Assembly (NCBI GenBank): GCA_947501935.1
Contig: CANMXU010000012.1
Location: 62,001 to 126,000, forward strand
Direction: 5' to 3'
Source of the DNA: an uncultured Alteromonadaceae bacterium
Lineage (GTDB): Bacteria; Pseudomonadota; Gammaproteobacteria; Enterobacterales; Alteromonadaceae
Length of the DNA stretch: 64,000 nucleotides
Part shown: positions 55,214 to 64,000 of the stretch, piece after piece
How the letters are laid out: each line of letters starts with the position of its first letter
Position numbering within the stretch: position 1 is the first letter of the stretch
Translations under genes and position numbers: made by a program
The notes under the pieces: model-generated
Told to the model about the DNA's origin: nothing
Database searches by the model: none
What the model saw: the letters and a program-made list of their open reading frames with translations, nothing else

Positions 55214-58030
55214 TTAATGGCAATATATCGGTTTAAGGCGCTGGATATAAGATAAGTCGTCAGACTTAACCGCACCTATTAATAGCCAATCAAATAACTT
55301 GGCTGACAGGTCAATACCGCCGCCACTTAGCATTTGGTTTTGCATTAAGGTTACTTGCACTGCTAAACGCTGATTAAGTAATTCTTTAGGAGACTCAACT
55401 CCAGCTAAAATTTCTAGCTCAAGGGTTTTGTCACCACGATCTTGCGCTACTTGTGTTTTTTGAGCTGAAGCTATTTTTTTCTGCCAGCTTTGCGGTAAGT
55501 TAGTAAATTCGCTTAAACTATCAAGTTCAATATTTTCATTAGCCGCTAACGCTTCTAATACCGTAAATAGTTGCTGCCACTGTAATTGCAATAAACCTTG
55601 TTGAGCAAGCTCTTGCGCTTTTTTAAGCTCACTAATAAAGCTTTCAACGGCTTTAGCCACAGCTTTAATTACCGGTTTGTTTGCATAAACAGTCGTTAAT
55701 AAAGCATCCGCTTGCTCGGTTAATTCTGTTAAGCTTTTGCTATTAAGACTAGGCTCAAAGCTTGCTTTAAGTTGTGCCAATTGTTGCTCAAGATCAGCCT
55801 GTAATGCTGATTGTTGATCTTTTTGAGCAGATTGCTGCTGATCACGTTTAGCAAAAATAGCATCGTTGGCTTTTCTAAAGTTTTGCCATAGTTTGTTTTC
55901 TTCTTTCGAACCTGCATAACCAATGTTTTTCCACTTAGCCTGTAAGGTTTTAACTTGGTTTACAGCAGAAAATACATCTTCACTTTCGTTTTGAGCTTCT
56001 ACTTTAGCGATTAATGCACGTTTAAGTTTTGCATTATCGGTGTGATACTGAGTAATTGCTGCTTTAAGGGGTTTAATCGCGTCATTAAAGTTTTGTTGTA
56101 GCTGCTTATAAACTTCGCGGTCTACTTCACCGGCATCGCGCCACTGTTGCTGTAACTTGTTTAACTGACCGTCAGTATTTTTCCAGTTCTGTATATCATA
56201 GTTTTCACTTTCAGCTAAAAAGCTAGCAACTAATAACTTAGCTTGCTCAACAATTGAAGTACGTGCAGCTTGGTGTTGCTCGCGTAGTTTTTCTTGTTCA
56301 GCATAAAATAATCGACACGGGGCGAAAGCCTGTTCACAAGCTAGGTTGAACTGATGATTAAGGTCTTTATCAATTTCATCATCAGCATGCCCTAAAGAAT
56401 TCCAAATAGCGCGGAACTCTTTAACTTTAGCAGCTTGCCCTTTAGGGTTGTCTAATGGTGTTTCAACTAACTGTAAAATGTCGGTTAATAACTGCTGTTT
56501 TCTTGGTGTAGCAATATAATGCTCCCAATCACTAAGCTCAGATATTTTCTCTGTTAAGCTTTCATGCTCGCGTTGTAATCTAAGCTGTTGTTTAGTATCT
56601 AAACGAGCAAAGTAGCTTTCAACTCGTTTGAATACACCAAAAGCGGCATTAAATTTACCGGTATTGATAAGGCGATTAACATCAGCCATTTTTTTCTGGG
56701 TTTGCGAGAATAGTTGTCGTTGCTCGGCAAAAAGTGGCTTTAAAGCAAGCTGCCACTGTTTAGTAATTTCTTTTTTAGCATCACTAATTGAAGCAGGTAA
56801 AAAACCACTTGCTTGTTGTTCTACTTTTTTCCAAGCTTGCTGCCACTCGTCATAGCTTGGTAATTTACTATTAAGCTCTTCAAGGTTGGTTGGTGGAGCA
56901 AGTTGCGATACTTTAGAAATAAGGTGAGTTGCTTCGGTAACCGACTCAGCAATAATTGGCAATTGTGATAATTTCTTACTTTGCTCGGTTAGTGCCTTGG
57001 CAAATGCTTGCTTAATATTTTCATCTAATACAGAGGCATTAATTTGCGCGGCAAGCTCGTTTATTTTATTTTGATGGCTGTTTTCATCAATAGCATCATT
57101 ATTAAAAATCGCGGTAGCTAATTGCTGGCTAAGCTCGCTAATCACGAGTTCAAAGCCCTGCTTTGCTTCGGCCTTTGCTCGATGAAGTTCACGGACAATT
57201 TTTTCTTGTTCAAAGGCTTCAGCTTTTTGGGCGAATACTTTATCAAGCTGGCTAGTAATAGTATCGAATTTAGTCAGAAATTCATCACGCTCAGCTGTCG
57301 ATAAACACTCAAACTGCTCAAGAGCTTGTTGCCACTCAAATAATAGTTGAGTTTTCTTCTCAAGCATCACTTCAAAGTCAGCCAATTCTTTTAACGATAA
57401 AAGTTTCGACAATACTAACTGGGTCGTTTTTTTCAACTTAACTGGTTTTTCAGCCGCGGCAACAATCGCTGATAACTTAGCTTCTAACAACGATTTTATC
57501 GGCGCTAATTTTGCTTTTTTAAATAAACGTTCAAGCGTTGCCGCATCACTGATTTGATCAACAACATAGTGTTGAATAGCTTCATTAGCTTTTTGAGTAA
57601 AAACACTGGTTAATAACTGTGGTTTAGCTATTTTTTCTAGTAACGCGATGACTAACTCTGGTTGCTGTGCTTTAACTAGCCAGGCTTCAAGCTGACTTTT
57701 ATCCGTGGCGGTTGCTATATAGCTAAGCTTCTGCTCAAGGCTTAATTTAATTTCATGCTCAGCAAATAAAATGGCATTCACTTGCTTAGCAGCAAAGTTA
57801 CGCACTTTATCTAAGGAGTTTTCTTTACTTGCCATTAACCAACTGTCGAAGTTGTTTAATTTCAGTAATACCGCACGGCGTACGAGCTCGCTTTCGTCTT
57901 GATTAAGCAAGTCAGTTAATATTTTATGCTGTTCGTCATTATCTAATGACAATTCATTATTAACCGCTAAAACCCGTACACTCGCATCTTTATGTTGCCA
58001 GTTTGATTTGAAAAATTTGGAAAAAATCAT
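55214..58030 (-). CDS. Large DUF349 repeat protein
   Basis: This 938-residue, highly charged, mainly helical protein is rich in Gln, Ala, Leu and Lys. The middle and C-terminal parts carry several DUF349 units, recognisable as coiled-coil segments of the form LNKLQQQWRDAGEVDREVYKQL, FRAIWNSLGHADDEIDKDL and LQAKWKNIGYAGSKEENKLW. The N-terminal 200 residues look like HEAT-type helical repeats. No signal peptide or membrane segment is present, so it is cytoplasmic and probably a scaffold. The biochemical function of DUF349 is not known. Its start overlaps the yeaC stop by four bases (ATGA), so both are co-translated. Confidence 0.88.
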   Translation of the reverse strand: MIFSKFFKSNWQHKDASVRVLAVNNELSLDNDEQHKILTDLLNQDESELVRRAVLLKLNNFDSWLMASKENSLDKVRNFAAKQVNAILFAEHEIKLSLEQKLSYIATATDKSQLEAWLVKAQQPELVIALLEKIAKPQLLTSVFTQKANEAIQHYVVDQISDAATLERLFKKAKLAPIKSLLEAKLSAIVAAAEKPVKLKKTTQLVLSKLLSLKELADFEVMLEKKTQLLFEWQQALEQFECLSTAERDEFLTKFDTITSQLDKVFAQKAEAFEQEKIVRELHRAKAEAKQGFELVISELSQQLATAIFNNDAIDENSHQNKINELAAQINASVLDENIKQAFAKALTEQSKKLSQLPIIAESVTEATHLISKVSQLAPPTNLEELNSKLPSYDEWQQAWKKVEQQASGFLPASISDAKKEITKQWQLALKPLFAEQRQLFSQTQKKMADVNRLINTGKFNAAFGVFKRVESYFARLDTKQQLRLQREHESLTEKISELSDWEHYIATPRKQQLLTDILQLVETPLDNPKGQAAKVKEFRAIWNSLGHADDEIDKDLNHQFNLACEQAFAPCRLFYAEQEKLREQHQAARTSIVEQAKLLVASFLAESENYDIQNWKNTDGQLNKLQQQWRDAGEVDREVYKQLQQNFNDAIKPLKAAITQYHTDNAKLKRALIAKVEAQNESEDVFSAVNQVKTLQAKWKNIGYAGSKEENKLWQNFRKANDAIFAKRDQQQSAQKDQQSALQADLEQQLAQLKASFEPSLNSKSLTELTEQADALLTTVYANKPVIKAVAKAVESFISELKKAQELAQQGLLQLQWQQLFTVLEALAANENIELDSLSEFTNLPQSWQKKIASAQKTQVAQDRGDKTLELEILAGVESPKELLNQRLAVQVTLMQNQMLSGGGIDLSAKLFDWLLIGAVKSDDLSYIQRLKPIYCH

Positions 58031-58311
58031 AATTGTGAAAACCTAGCAATATTTTGAGGATCATCTTTTTGTTTTAATTCATCTTTTAAAACACGTTTAC
58101 TTTTGTGTACTATTTCACCGTCAGAGCCAACCGTTAAAATTTGGTCTGAATTTAAGTGTCTTGACTGGTAAGCCATAACCAATTGCACAGCAGATTCTTG
58201 TTGGCTTTTTTCAACAGCATTACCTTCTGGCCATTTACCAGTTTCAGCAGCATGTTTAAGGCGCAGGTACAGTTCTTCTGACATATTGTCGACGGTGTTA
58301 AGTAAGTCCAT
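58027..58311 (-). CDS. yeaC: YeaC-family (DUF1315) protein
   Basis: This 94-residue protein aligns with E. coli YeaC by eye: LNTVDNMSEELYLRLKHAAETGKWPEGNAV, the AVQLVMAYQSRHLNSDQ central helix and IVHKSKRVLKDEL. Function unknown; the family is small, soluble and found across gammaproteobacteria. It sits between the zinc-ribbon membrane protein gene, one base away, and the DUF349 gene, which it overlaps by four bases, so it is part of a three-gene operon. In E. coli yeaC is instead beside msrB and gapA. Confidence 0.9.
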   Translation of the reverse strand: MDLLNTVDNMSEELYLRLKHAAETGKWPEGNAVEKSQQESAVQLVMAYQSRHLNSDQILTVGSDGEIVHKSKRVLKDELKQKDDPQNIARFSQL

Positions 58312-58312
58312 A

Positions 58313-58642
58313 TTATTTGCTACTCTTTTTCAAAAAGATAAGACGAATGCGGGTAATTATGTATAAAACAAAGCCTAATACAGTGGCTATTAACGCCGTA
58401 TTGTATTGCCAACTACCCGGCTGAGAATTGTGCCAAAACATAAACAAGAAACCGCCACAAAAAAGTAACATGGCAATAAACGACTGATTCATCAATTTTT
58501 GTGACTTTTCAATCAAGCTCATTTTCTTCATAGTTAATATTTTTTCTGCGCTTAATTCACCCAGTTGTAATTGACAATGAGAGCATGATTTTGCTTTATC
58601 GGAAATTTTCTTTTTGCAGCTAGGGCAGTTGATGACAGCCAT
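58313..58642 (-). CDS. Zinc-ribbon membrane protein
   Basis: This 109-residue protein has an N-terminal treble-clef zinc ribbon with Cys6, Cys9, Cys20 and Cys23 (CPSCKKKISDKAKSCSHC), a charged helical linker, and two membrane segments near 52-69 and 82-101. The ribbon would be cytoplasmic. It is not a recognised named family member; similar short zinc-ribbon membrane proteins are common but uncharacterised. It is the first gene of the run zinc-ribbon, yeaC, DUF349 on the minus strand. Its promoter would overlap the terminator of the upstream symporter gene. Confidence 0.75.
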   Translation of the reverse strand: MAVINCPSCKKKISDKAKSCSHCQLQLGELSAEKILTMKKMSLIEKSQKLMNQSFIAMLLFCGGFLFMFWHNSQPGSWQYNTALIATVLGFVLYIITRIRLIFLKKSSK

Positions 58643-58679
58643 TGTTTACTCGCTTTGATTATTTGCAGACATTATATTC

Positions 58680-58708
58680 AAAAAAAACACCCTTGCGGGT
58701 GTTTTTTT
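58680..58708 (-). terminator. Terminator of the AGCS symporter gene
   Basis: AACACCC and GGGTGTT form a stem around TTGC with T tracts on both strands. It lies about 55 bases after the symporter stop. Confidence 0.85.
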
Positions 58709-58763
58709 TAGATTTTTTAACGTGTGTCATGAAATATTAGACATTAACAATAAAACGCGCTCG

Positions 58764-60242
58764 TTATAGTTTGTCTTTCCATAAATCCGCATTTTTAATA
58801 CCTAACTTTTCAGGATCAAAAGTATACTTTTTAACACCTGCTTTCTGTTGCGCTTCGTAATCTTTTAATGCTTTTATCGCAGGCTTTGACATAAAGAAAA
58901 TAATAATAATGCCAATAATATTTAACCATGCCATTAAGCCAACACCAACATCGCCCATGCCCCAAGCTGCACTTGGCTCAGCAACGGTGCCGTAAAATAC
59001 TGCACTCATTAACGCAACTTTTAATAAAAACTTCAATGCAGGAGTTTTCAAAGTACGGTTAATGTATGAAACATTATTTTCAGCAATAAAGTAATAAGCA
59101 AGTACTGTAGTAAAAGCAAAGAAGAATAACGCCAGCGCAATGAACGGTTTACCTACACCGGGTAAAACACTATCCACAGCAAACTGAGTAAACGCAGGAC
59201 CACTGATCACTACATCGGCTGATAAGTTTTGTACAATAAATTCAGTGCTTCCTTCAGGAAGTACATTATACGACTGGGTAATTAAAATCATAAATGCCGT
59301 TGCTGAACAAACAAACAAGGTATCAATATAAACTGAAAAGGCTTGTACCAAACCTTGTTGAGCCGGATGGTCAACTTCAGCTGCAGCTGCTGCATGTGGG
59401 CCAGTACCTTGCCCTGCTTCGTTTGAGTAAACACCACGTTTTACACCCCAACCAATTGCAGCACCAAAGCCTGCCATAGGAGTGAAGGCATCAGAAATTA
59501 TCATACCTAAAATACTTGGTAACATGTCAATGTGTAGCGCTATCATGGTACAAGCGATAATGATATAGGCTAATGCCATAAATGGTACAACCACTTGAGC
59601 AAAGTTTGCAATACGTTTAACACCACCAAAAATGATAAAGCCTAATAGTAGAACCACAAATACCGCGGCGTAAACTTTAGTCAAAGGTAAATCACCCAAA
59701 ACGGTGTTAATAGTACCGCCAGTACCAAAAACATTAACCAGTGAGTCACCAATACCGTTTGATTGTACTACGGGTAGTAATAACCCACAGGCAACAATGG
59801 TAGAAATGGCAAAAATCCATGCGTACCACTTTTGCCCCATCGCTTTTTCTATATAGTAAGCTGGACCACCACGGTAAACGCCATCTTCTTCTTCTTTAAA
59901 TATTTGGGCATTGGTTGATTCAATATAGGCGGTAGCTGCGCCAAAAAAGGCGACAACCCACATCCAAAAAACCGCACCAGGGCCACCAAAACCAATGGCG
60001 GCAGCAACACCGGCAATATTACCCGTACCAACGCGACCAGATAAAGAAACAGCTAAGGCTTGAAAGGATGAAATGCCTTTGTCTGAACTTTTGCCTGAAA
60101 GTAACAGGCGCCACATTTCACGGAAATGGCGCACTTGTACGAAGCGGGTAATGATACTGAAGAAAAGCCCAGCGCCTAGGCATAAATAAATTAGATAAGG
60201 GCTCCAAATATAGCCATTTAAGATATTTACAAATTCTTGCAC
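58764..60242 (-). CDS. Alanine/glycine:cation symporter (AGCS family)
   Basis: This 492-residue inner-membrane protein with about ten or eleven hydrophobic segments has the AGCS signatures: LSGRVGTGNIAGVAAAIGFGGPGAVFWMW, ESTNAQIFKEEEDGVYRGGPAYYIEKAMG and YSNEAGQGTGPHAAAAAEVDHPAQQGLVQ. Members import alanine or glycine with sodium, consistent with a marine life style. It is a single gene followed by a strong terminator. The amino-acid specificity (Ala or Gly) cannot be decided from sequence. Confidence 0.93.
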   Translation of the reverse strand: MQEFVNILNGYIWSPYLIYLCLGAGLFFSIITRFVQVRHFREMWRLLLSGKSSDKGISSFQALAVSLSGRVGTGNIAGVAAAIGFGGPGAVFWMWVVAFFGAATAYIESTNAQIFKEEEDGVYRGGPAYYIEKAMGQKWYAWIFAISTIVACGLLLPVVQSNGIGDSLVNVFGTGGTINTVLGDLPLTKVYAAVFVVLLLGFIIFGGVKRIANFAQVVVPFMALAYIIIACTMIALHIDMLPSILGMIISDAFTPMAGFGAAIGWGVKRGVYSNEAGQGTGPHAAAAAEVDHPAQQGLVQAFSVYIDTLFVCSATAFMILITQSYNVLPEGSTEFIVQNLSADVVISGPAFTQFAVDSVLPGVGKPFIALALFFFAFTTVLAYYFIAENNVSYINRTLKTPALKFLLKVALMSAVFYGTVAEPSAAWGMGDVGVGLMAWLNIIGIIIIFFMSKPAIKALKDYEAQQKAGVKKYTFDPEKLGIKNADLWKDKL

Positions 60243-60346
60243 AATAACTCCTGTTATTAAATAATTCTGAGGGTGTTAAGTGATACTTCATTGCTCAGCA
60301 ATGAACTAGCACTTAACGCAATATAAGCATAAACGATATGAAATAA

Positions 60347-61513
60347 TTAAGCGTTTAAATGGTCGACAACATGATAAATTGCTGACAGAAAGTCTCGACC
60401 GAATAAGTGACTTCTTGCATCTGACCAGCCAACGCTGTAATCAGGTAATAAGTCATTATCTTTAAACGGCATTTCAATAGTATAAGCTAAACAATTAAAT
60501 TGCTCGCCGACCCAATTAGTAGCAACGGTTAAGTTAGCTTGGCCGGGTTCATCTTTATCGTAACCAATATCATCTTGAAATTCGGGGGTTATTGTTAACA
60601 GAACTTGTTTAAATTTGTTCGCTAATGCTTCATCTTTAGCCGTATAGGAAGGATTACCTTCACAACCGGCAACAAAATTATATGGCAAGGCTTCATCACC
60701 ATGAACGTCTAAAAACATATCAACGCCTAATGCTTTCATTTGTTCACGTACTAAATACACTTCAGGACTTTTTTCTAGTGACGGATTTTGCCATTCACGA
60801 TTTAAATTAACACCGGCGGCATTGGTGCGTAAGTGACCACGATAACTGCCGTCGGGGTTCATATTCGGCACAATATAAAACACAGCTTTGTTTAATAAAG
60901 CACGTGCGGCGCCATCGTCTTCATCTAAAAGGCGATCTAGAAAGCCTTCAATAAACCACTCAGCCATAGTTTCACCTGGGTGTTGGCGCGCAGTTAACCA
61001 AATGTTTTTCTTGCCTTCGCCCTCTTCACCAATTTTCAACATGCTGATATCTCGGCCGTCTAAGGTTTGACCAAGCACTTGCAGCTGACAATCAATGTCT
61101 AGTTGCGCGTTATGAATAAGGTCTTGATGGCGCTCATAAGAATATGGGCAAAAATAAGCAAAATAAACCGAGTCATATTCAGGTGAAAAGGTGATGGTTA
61201 AGGTTTTACCGTCGTAGCTAGTTGGTACTCTAAACCAATGTTCGCGATCATAAGAAGCTACCGCTTGGTAGTTTTCCCAACCTTCAACAAAAGCGGCATC
61301 ACTCGCATTGATAATATTAAGCTGGTGCTGACAATGATTAGTATTATGAAGTTTAAAATGGAACCACTGATAAAAGTGTGAATTATTATCATGTTCAATT
61401 TCTAGTTGTATATTTTCAGGGCTTGTTGCGTCAATAACGCGGATATTACCGCTATCGAAATTAGCACTAATTTTTGGAGTAGATTGACAAGTTTGCTGTG
61501 GGTTATTGGGCAT
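60347..61513 (-). CDS. M14-family cytosolic carboxypeptidase-like protein
   Basis: This 388-residue M14 metallopeptidase has the cytosolic carboxypeptidase (CCP/AGBL-like) layout: an N-terminal beta-sandwich domain (about 15-130, with YQWFHFKLHN, FVEGWENYQAVASYDREHWFRVPTSYDGKTLTI) and a catalytic domain with zinc ligands His178 and Glu181 (ARQHPGET) and His271 (DVHGDE), NLNREW and a late glutamate in YTIEMPF. No signal peptide is visible, so it is cytoplasmic. Eukaryotic CCPs remove glutamates from tubulin; the bacterial substrate is unknown. It may trim C-terminal acidic residues from a protein or peptide. It lies about 100 bases before the AGCS gene on the same strand. Confidence 0.9.
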   Translation of the reverse strand: MPNNPQQTCQSTPKISANFDSGNIRVIDATSPENIQLEIEHDNNSHFYQWFHFKLHNTNHCQHQLNIINASDAAFVEGWENYQAVASYDREHWFRVPTSYDGKTLTITFSPEYDSVYFAYFCPYSYERHQDLIHNAQLDIDCQLQVLGQTLDGRDISMLKIGEEGEGKKNIWLTARQHPGETMAEWFIEGFLDRLLDEDDGAARALLNKAVFYIVPNMNPDGSYRGHLRTNAAGVNLNREWQNPSLEKSPEVYLVREQMKALGVDMFLDVHGDEALPYNFVAGCEGNPSYTAKDEALANKFKQVLLTITPEFQDDIGYDKDEPGQANLTVATNWVGEQFNCLAYTIEMPFKDNDLLPDYSVGWSDARSHLFGRDFLSAIYHVVDHLNA

Positions 61514-61569
61514 AATATATATCTAATATTTTTTTAGCATAACCTAGTGTACACAATCCTTTTATAAAG

Positions 61570-62055
61570 CTAAAGCGTTCTTAAATATAAACCTAACTCC
61601 GAAGAATATCCGATTGAACGGTACTTTACGGTATTATCTTCACTAACAACATAATAACTGGGATAACCTTTTATTTTAAATTCTTGCTTCATTTGTTCAC
61701 TACCATAAGCCACTGGAAAGCTTAATTGGTGCTGGTTAGTAAAGTCGAGTACCTGTTGTTGGTCAACATAATCAAGGGCAATAGCGACCACGTTTATATG
61801 GGAATTTTTAAGATGAAGCGCTTGTAGGTTACCAATACTGGCGTGACAAACTTGACACCAAGGCGCAAAAAAATAGTAAACCGTTGTTTTACCCGCACTG
61901 TTTAATATGATTGACTCGCCAGCTGTGGTTTCAAGCTGATAGGCAGACTCATTTAAGGAGGTATCTGGGGTTAACATGCTGCATGACTTAAATGATGAAA
62001 TCATAAAAAATATGGCAACAAAAATCAGACTTTGAATAAAAAGATTACGTAACAA
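61570..62055 (-). CDS. TlpA-like membrane-anchored thioredoxin-fold protein, TTG start
   Basis: This 161-residue protein has an N-terminal membrane anchor (about 5-22) and a periplasmic thioredoxin fold with the active-site pair Cys67-Cys70 in FFAPWCQVCHAS and a cis-proline region KGYPSYYVV. It resembles TlpA/ResA-type disulphide oxidoreductases. The start is a TTG at 62055; upstream AAGGAAAGGG gives a strong ribosome-binding site, and no ATG lies early enough to keep the anchor. Its substrate is not indicated by neighbours (M14 peptidase downstream, serS upstream). Function is inferred from the family only. Confidence 0.8.
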   Translation of the reverse strand: MLRNLFIQSLIFVAIFFMISSFKSCSMLTPDTSLNESAYQLETTAGESIILNSAGKTTVYYFFAPWCQVCHASIGNLQALHLKNSHINVVAIALDYVDQQQVLDFTNQHQLSFPVAYGSEQMKQEFKIKGYPSYYVVSEDNTVKYRSIGYSSELGLYLRTL

Positions 62056-62135
62056 GCAACCGCCCTTTCCTTTAAAGAAATTTTATTAGTTCAATTACAG
62101 TAACAGACCTGATATTAAATAAATTTCATTCAAAA

Positions 62136-62172
62136 AAAATCCAGAATCTTTCATAAGAAAATTCTGGATTTT
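62136..62172 (-). terminator. Terminator of serS
   Basis: AAAATCCAGAAT and ATTCTGGATTTT form a 12-base stem with a 13-base loop and a T tract on the minus strand, just after the serS stop. Confidence 0.75.
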
Positions 62173-62195
62173 ATATCATCGTTAAGCGAGTTAAC

Positions 62196-63482
<1,287 letters not shown>

Positions 63483-63532
63483 TCACTTGTTAATATGTTA
63501 GTTAATAAAAGGTTACCTTTAGCAAATAGTAT

Positions 63533-63934
63533 TTATTTGCTAAACAACGAGACTATATACATGCCCAATCCTGCCGCAGTTACACATAAGCAGACATTAA
63601 GCAGAACATTAGCCATCGCTTTAAATAATTCGCCTTGTTGCATAAGCAACAATGTATCTAATGAAAAAGTAGAGAAAGTGGTAAATGCGCCTAAAAAGCC
63701 GATACCTATGAGTGTGCGATATACGCTAACTTCGATAATGCCTTCTTCTATTAATCCATATAAAAGCCCCATAGTCAGGGAGCCCAAGATATTAACCGCC
63801 AGCGTCGCAAAAGGGAATCCTTTTCCGAGCCAATTTAGAATTAATTGCGATAAATAAAAGCGTAAACTAGCCCCGCAAGCACCACCAATGGCTATAAAAG
63901 CATAAAGCGTGTAATTACTAATAACGTTGGTCAT
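63533..63934 (-). CDS. crcB: Fluoride ion exporter CrcB/FluC
   Basis: CrcB is a dual-topology dimeric fluoride channel that exports F-. The 133-residue protein has four membrane segments and the family motifs [30 protein letters not shown] and the [15 protein letters not shown] sodium/fluoride site. It is encoded between rarA and serS, and its start overlaps the rarA 3' end by 17 bases. No fluoride riboswitch is visible immediately upstream, as expected for an internal operon gene; a leader further upstream would be outside the window. Confidence 0.94.
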   Translation of the reverse strand: MTNVISNYTLYAFIAIGGACGASLRFYLSQLILNWLGKGFPFATLAVNILGSLTMGLLYGLIEEGIIEVSVYRTLIGIGFLGAFTTFSTFSLDTLLLMQQGELFKAMANVLLNVCLCVTAAGLGMYIVSLFSK

Positions 63935-64000
63935 GACTTTGCCTATTTAGGGTATTTAAATATTCAAGTTTTTCTTTAAGTTGCTTTTCTAAACCACGAT
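63918..64000 (-). CDS. rarA: Replication-associated recombination protein RarA, C-terminal end
   Basis: Only the last 26 complete codons are in the window, read from the right edge: [20 protein letters not shown] followed by SHDQRY and a TAG stop at 63918. This matches the C-terminus of E. coli RarA/MgsA (RGLE-x-K-EKL-x-L pattern and RY end). RarA is an AAA+ ATPase acting at stalled replication forks. The stop lies 17 bases inside the crcB coding region, so the two genes overlap. The rest of the gene lies beyond the window. The short length limits certainty, but the rarA-crcB-serS order supports it. Confidence 0.8.
   Translation of the reverse strand, partial: RGLEKQLKEKLEYLNTLNRQSHDQRY

Overview
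The window is a 64 kb piece of an AT-rich gammaproteobacterial chromosome, most likely a marine member of the Alteromonadales in or near Colwelliaceae (Colwellia/Thalassotalea-like). Three TonB-dependent receptors, a complete Entner-Doudoroff operon next to hexR and pykA, a long second GAPDH, a 7TM-DISM/EAL signalling protein and E. coli-like synteny blocks (zwf-hexR-pykA, ydjA-sppA-ansA, rarA-serS) point there. This placement is inferred from gene content, not from a search. Coding density is high. I see no insertion sequence, phage, CRISPR array, rRNA or tRNA gene.

Layout. 1-7.7 kb: the 3' part of bioA, asnS, a cytochrome c/universal stress protein pair, pfkA, an orphan periplasmic sugar-binding-type protein and aroG. 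7.9-20.6 kb: a nucleoside and nucleotide salvage region on both strands (add, deoD, a TonB receptor with deoB, udk-nupC-deoC, cdd-deoA, a phoA-type phosphatase lipoprotein), closed by the HNH gene yajD. 21.2-23.6 kb: a division-site operon (small coiled-coil protein, zapA, minC, minD, minE). 23.8-25.8 kb: a LytS/LytTR two-component pair. 25.8-30.1 kb: a thiamine-salvage operon (TonB receptor, YkoF-like thiamine-binding protein, PnuT-type transporter, small-molecule kinase) under a TPP riboswitch. 30.2-33.4 kb: hinT and a membrane c-di-GMP phosphodiesterase.

33.4-50.4 kb is a central carbon block: gapB, a lipoprotein, msrB, gnd, gapA, a TonB receptor, then zwf-pgl-edd-glk-eda transcribed away from hexR-pykA. 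An identical 15-base HexR-type box (TGTAATTTTACTACA) lies in front of gapA and of zwf, with a close variant beside the zwf start, so HexR probably coordinates hexose oxidation and triose-phosphate flux here.

50.5-64 kb is housekeeping and amino-acid handling: ydjA, doxX-type protein, sppA, ansA, a 938-residue DUF349 protein with yeaC and a zinc-ribbon membrane protein, an AGCS alanine/glycine symporter, an M14 carboxypeptidase, a TlpA-like thioredoxin, serS, crcB and the 3' end of rarA. The most notable themes are three nutrient-uptake modules each containing its own outer-membrane receptor (nucleosides, thiamine, sugar), the unusual zapA-minCDE linkage, and a possible structural switch in the thiamine riboswitch leader.
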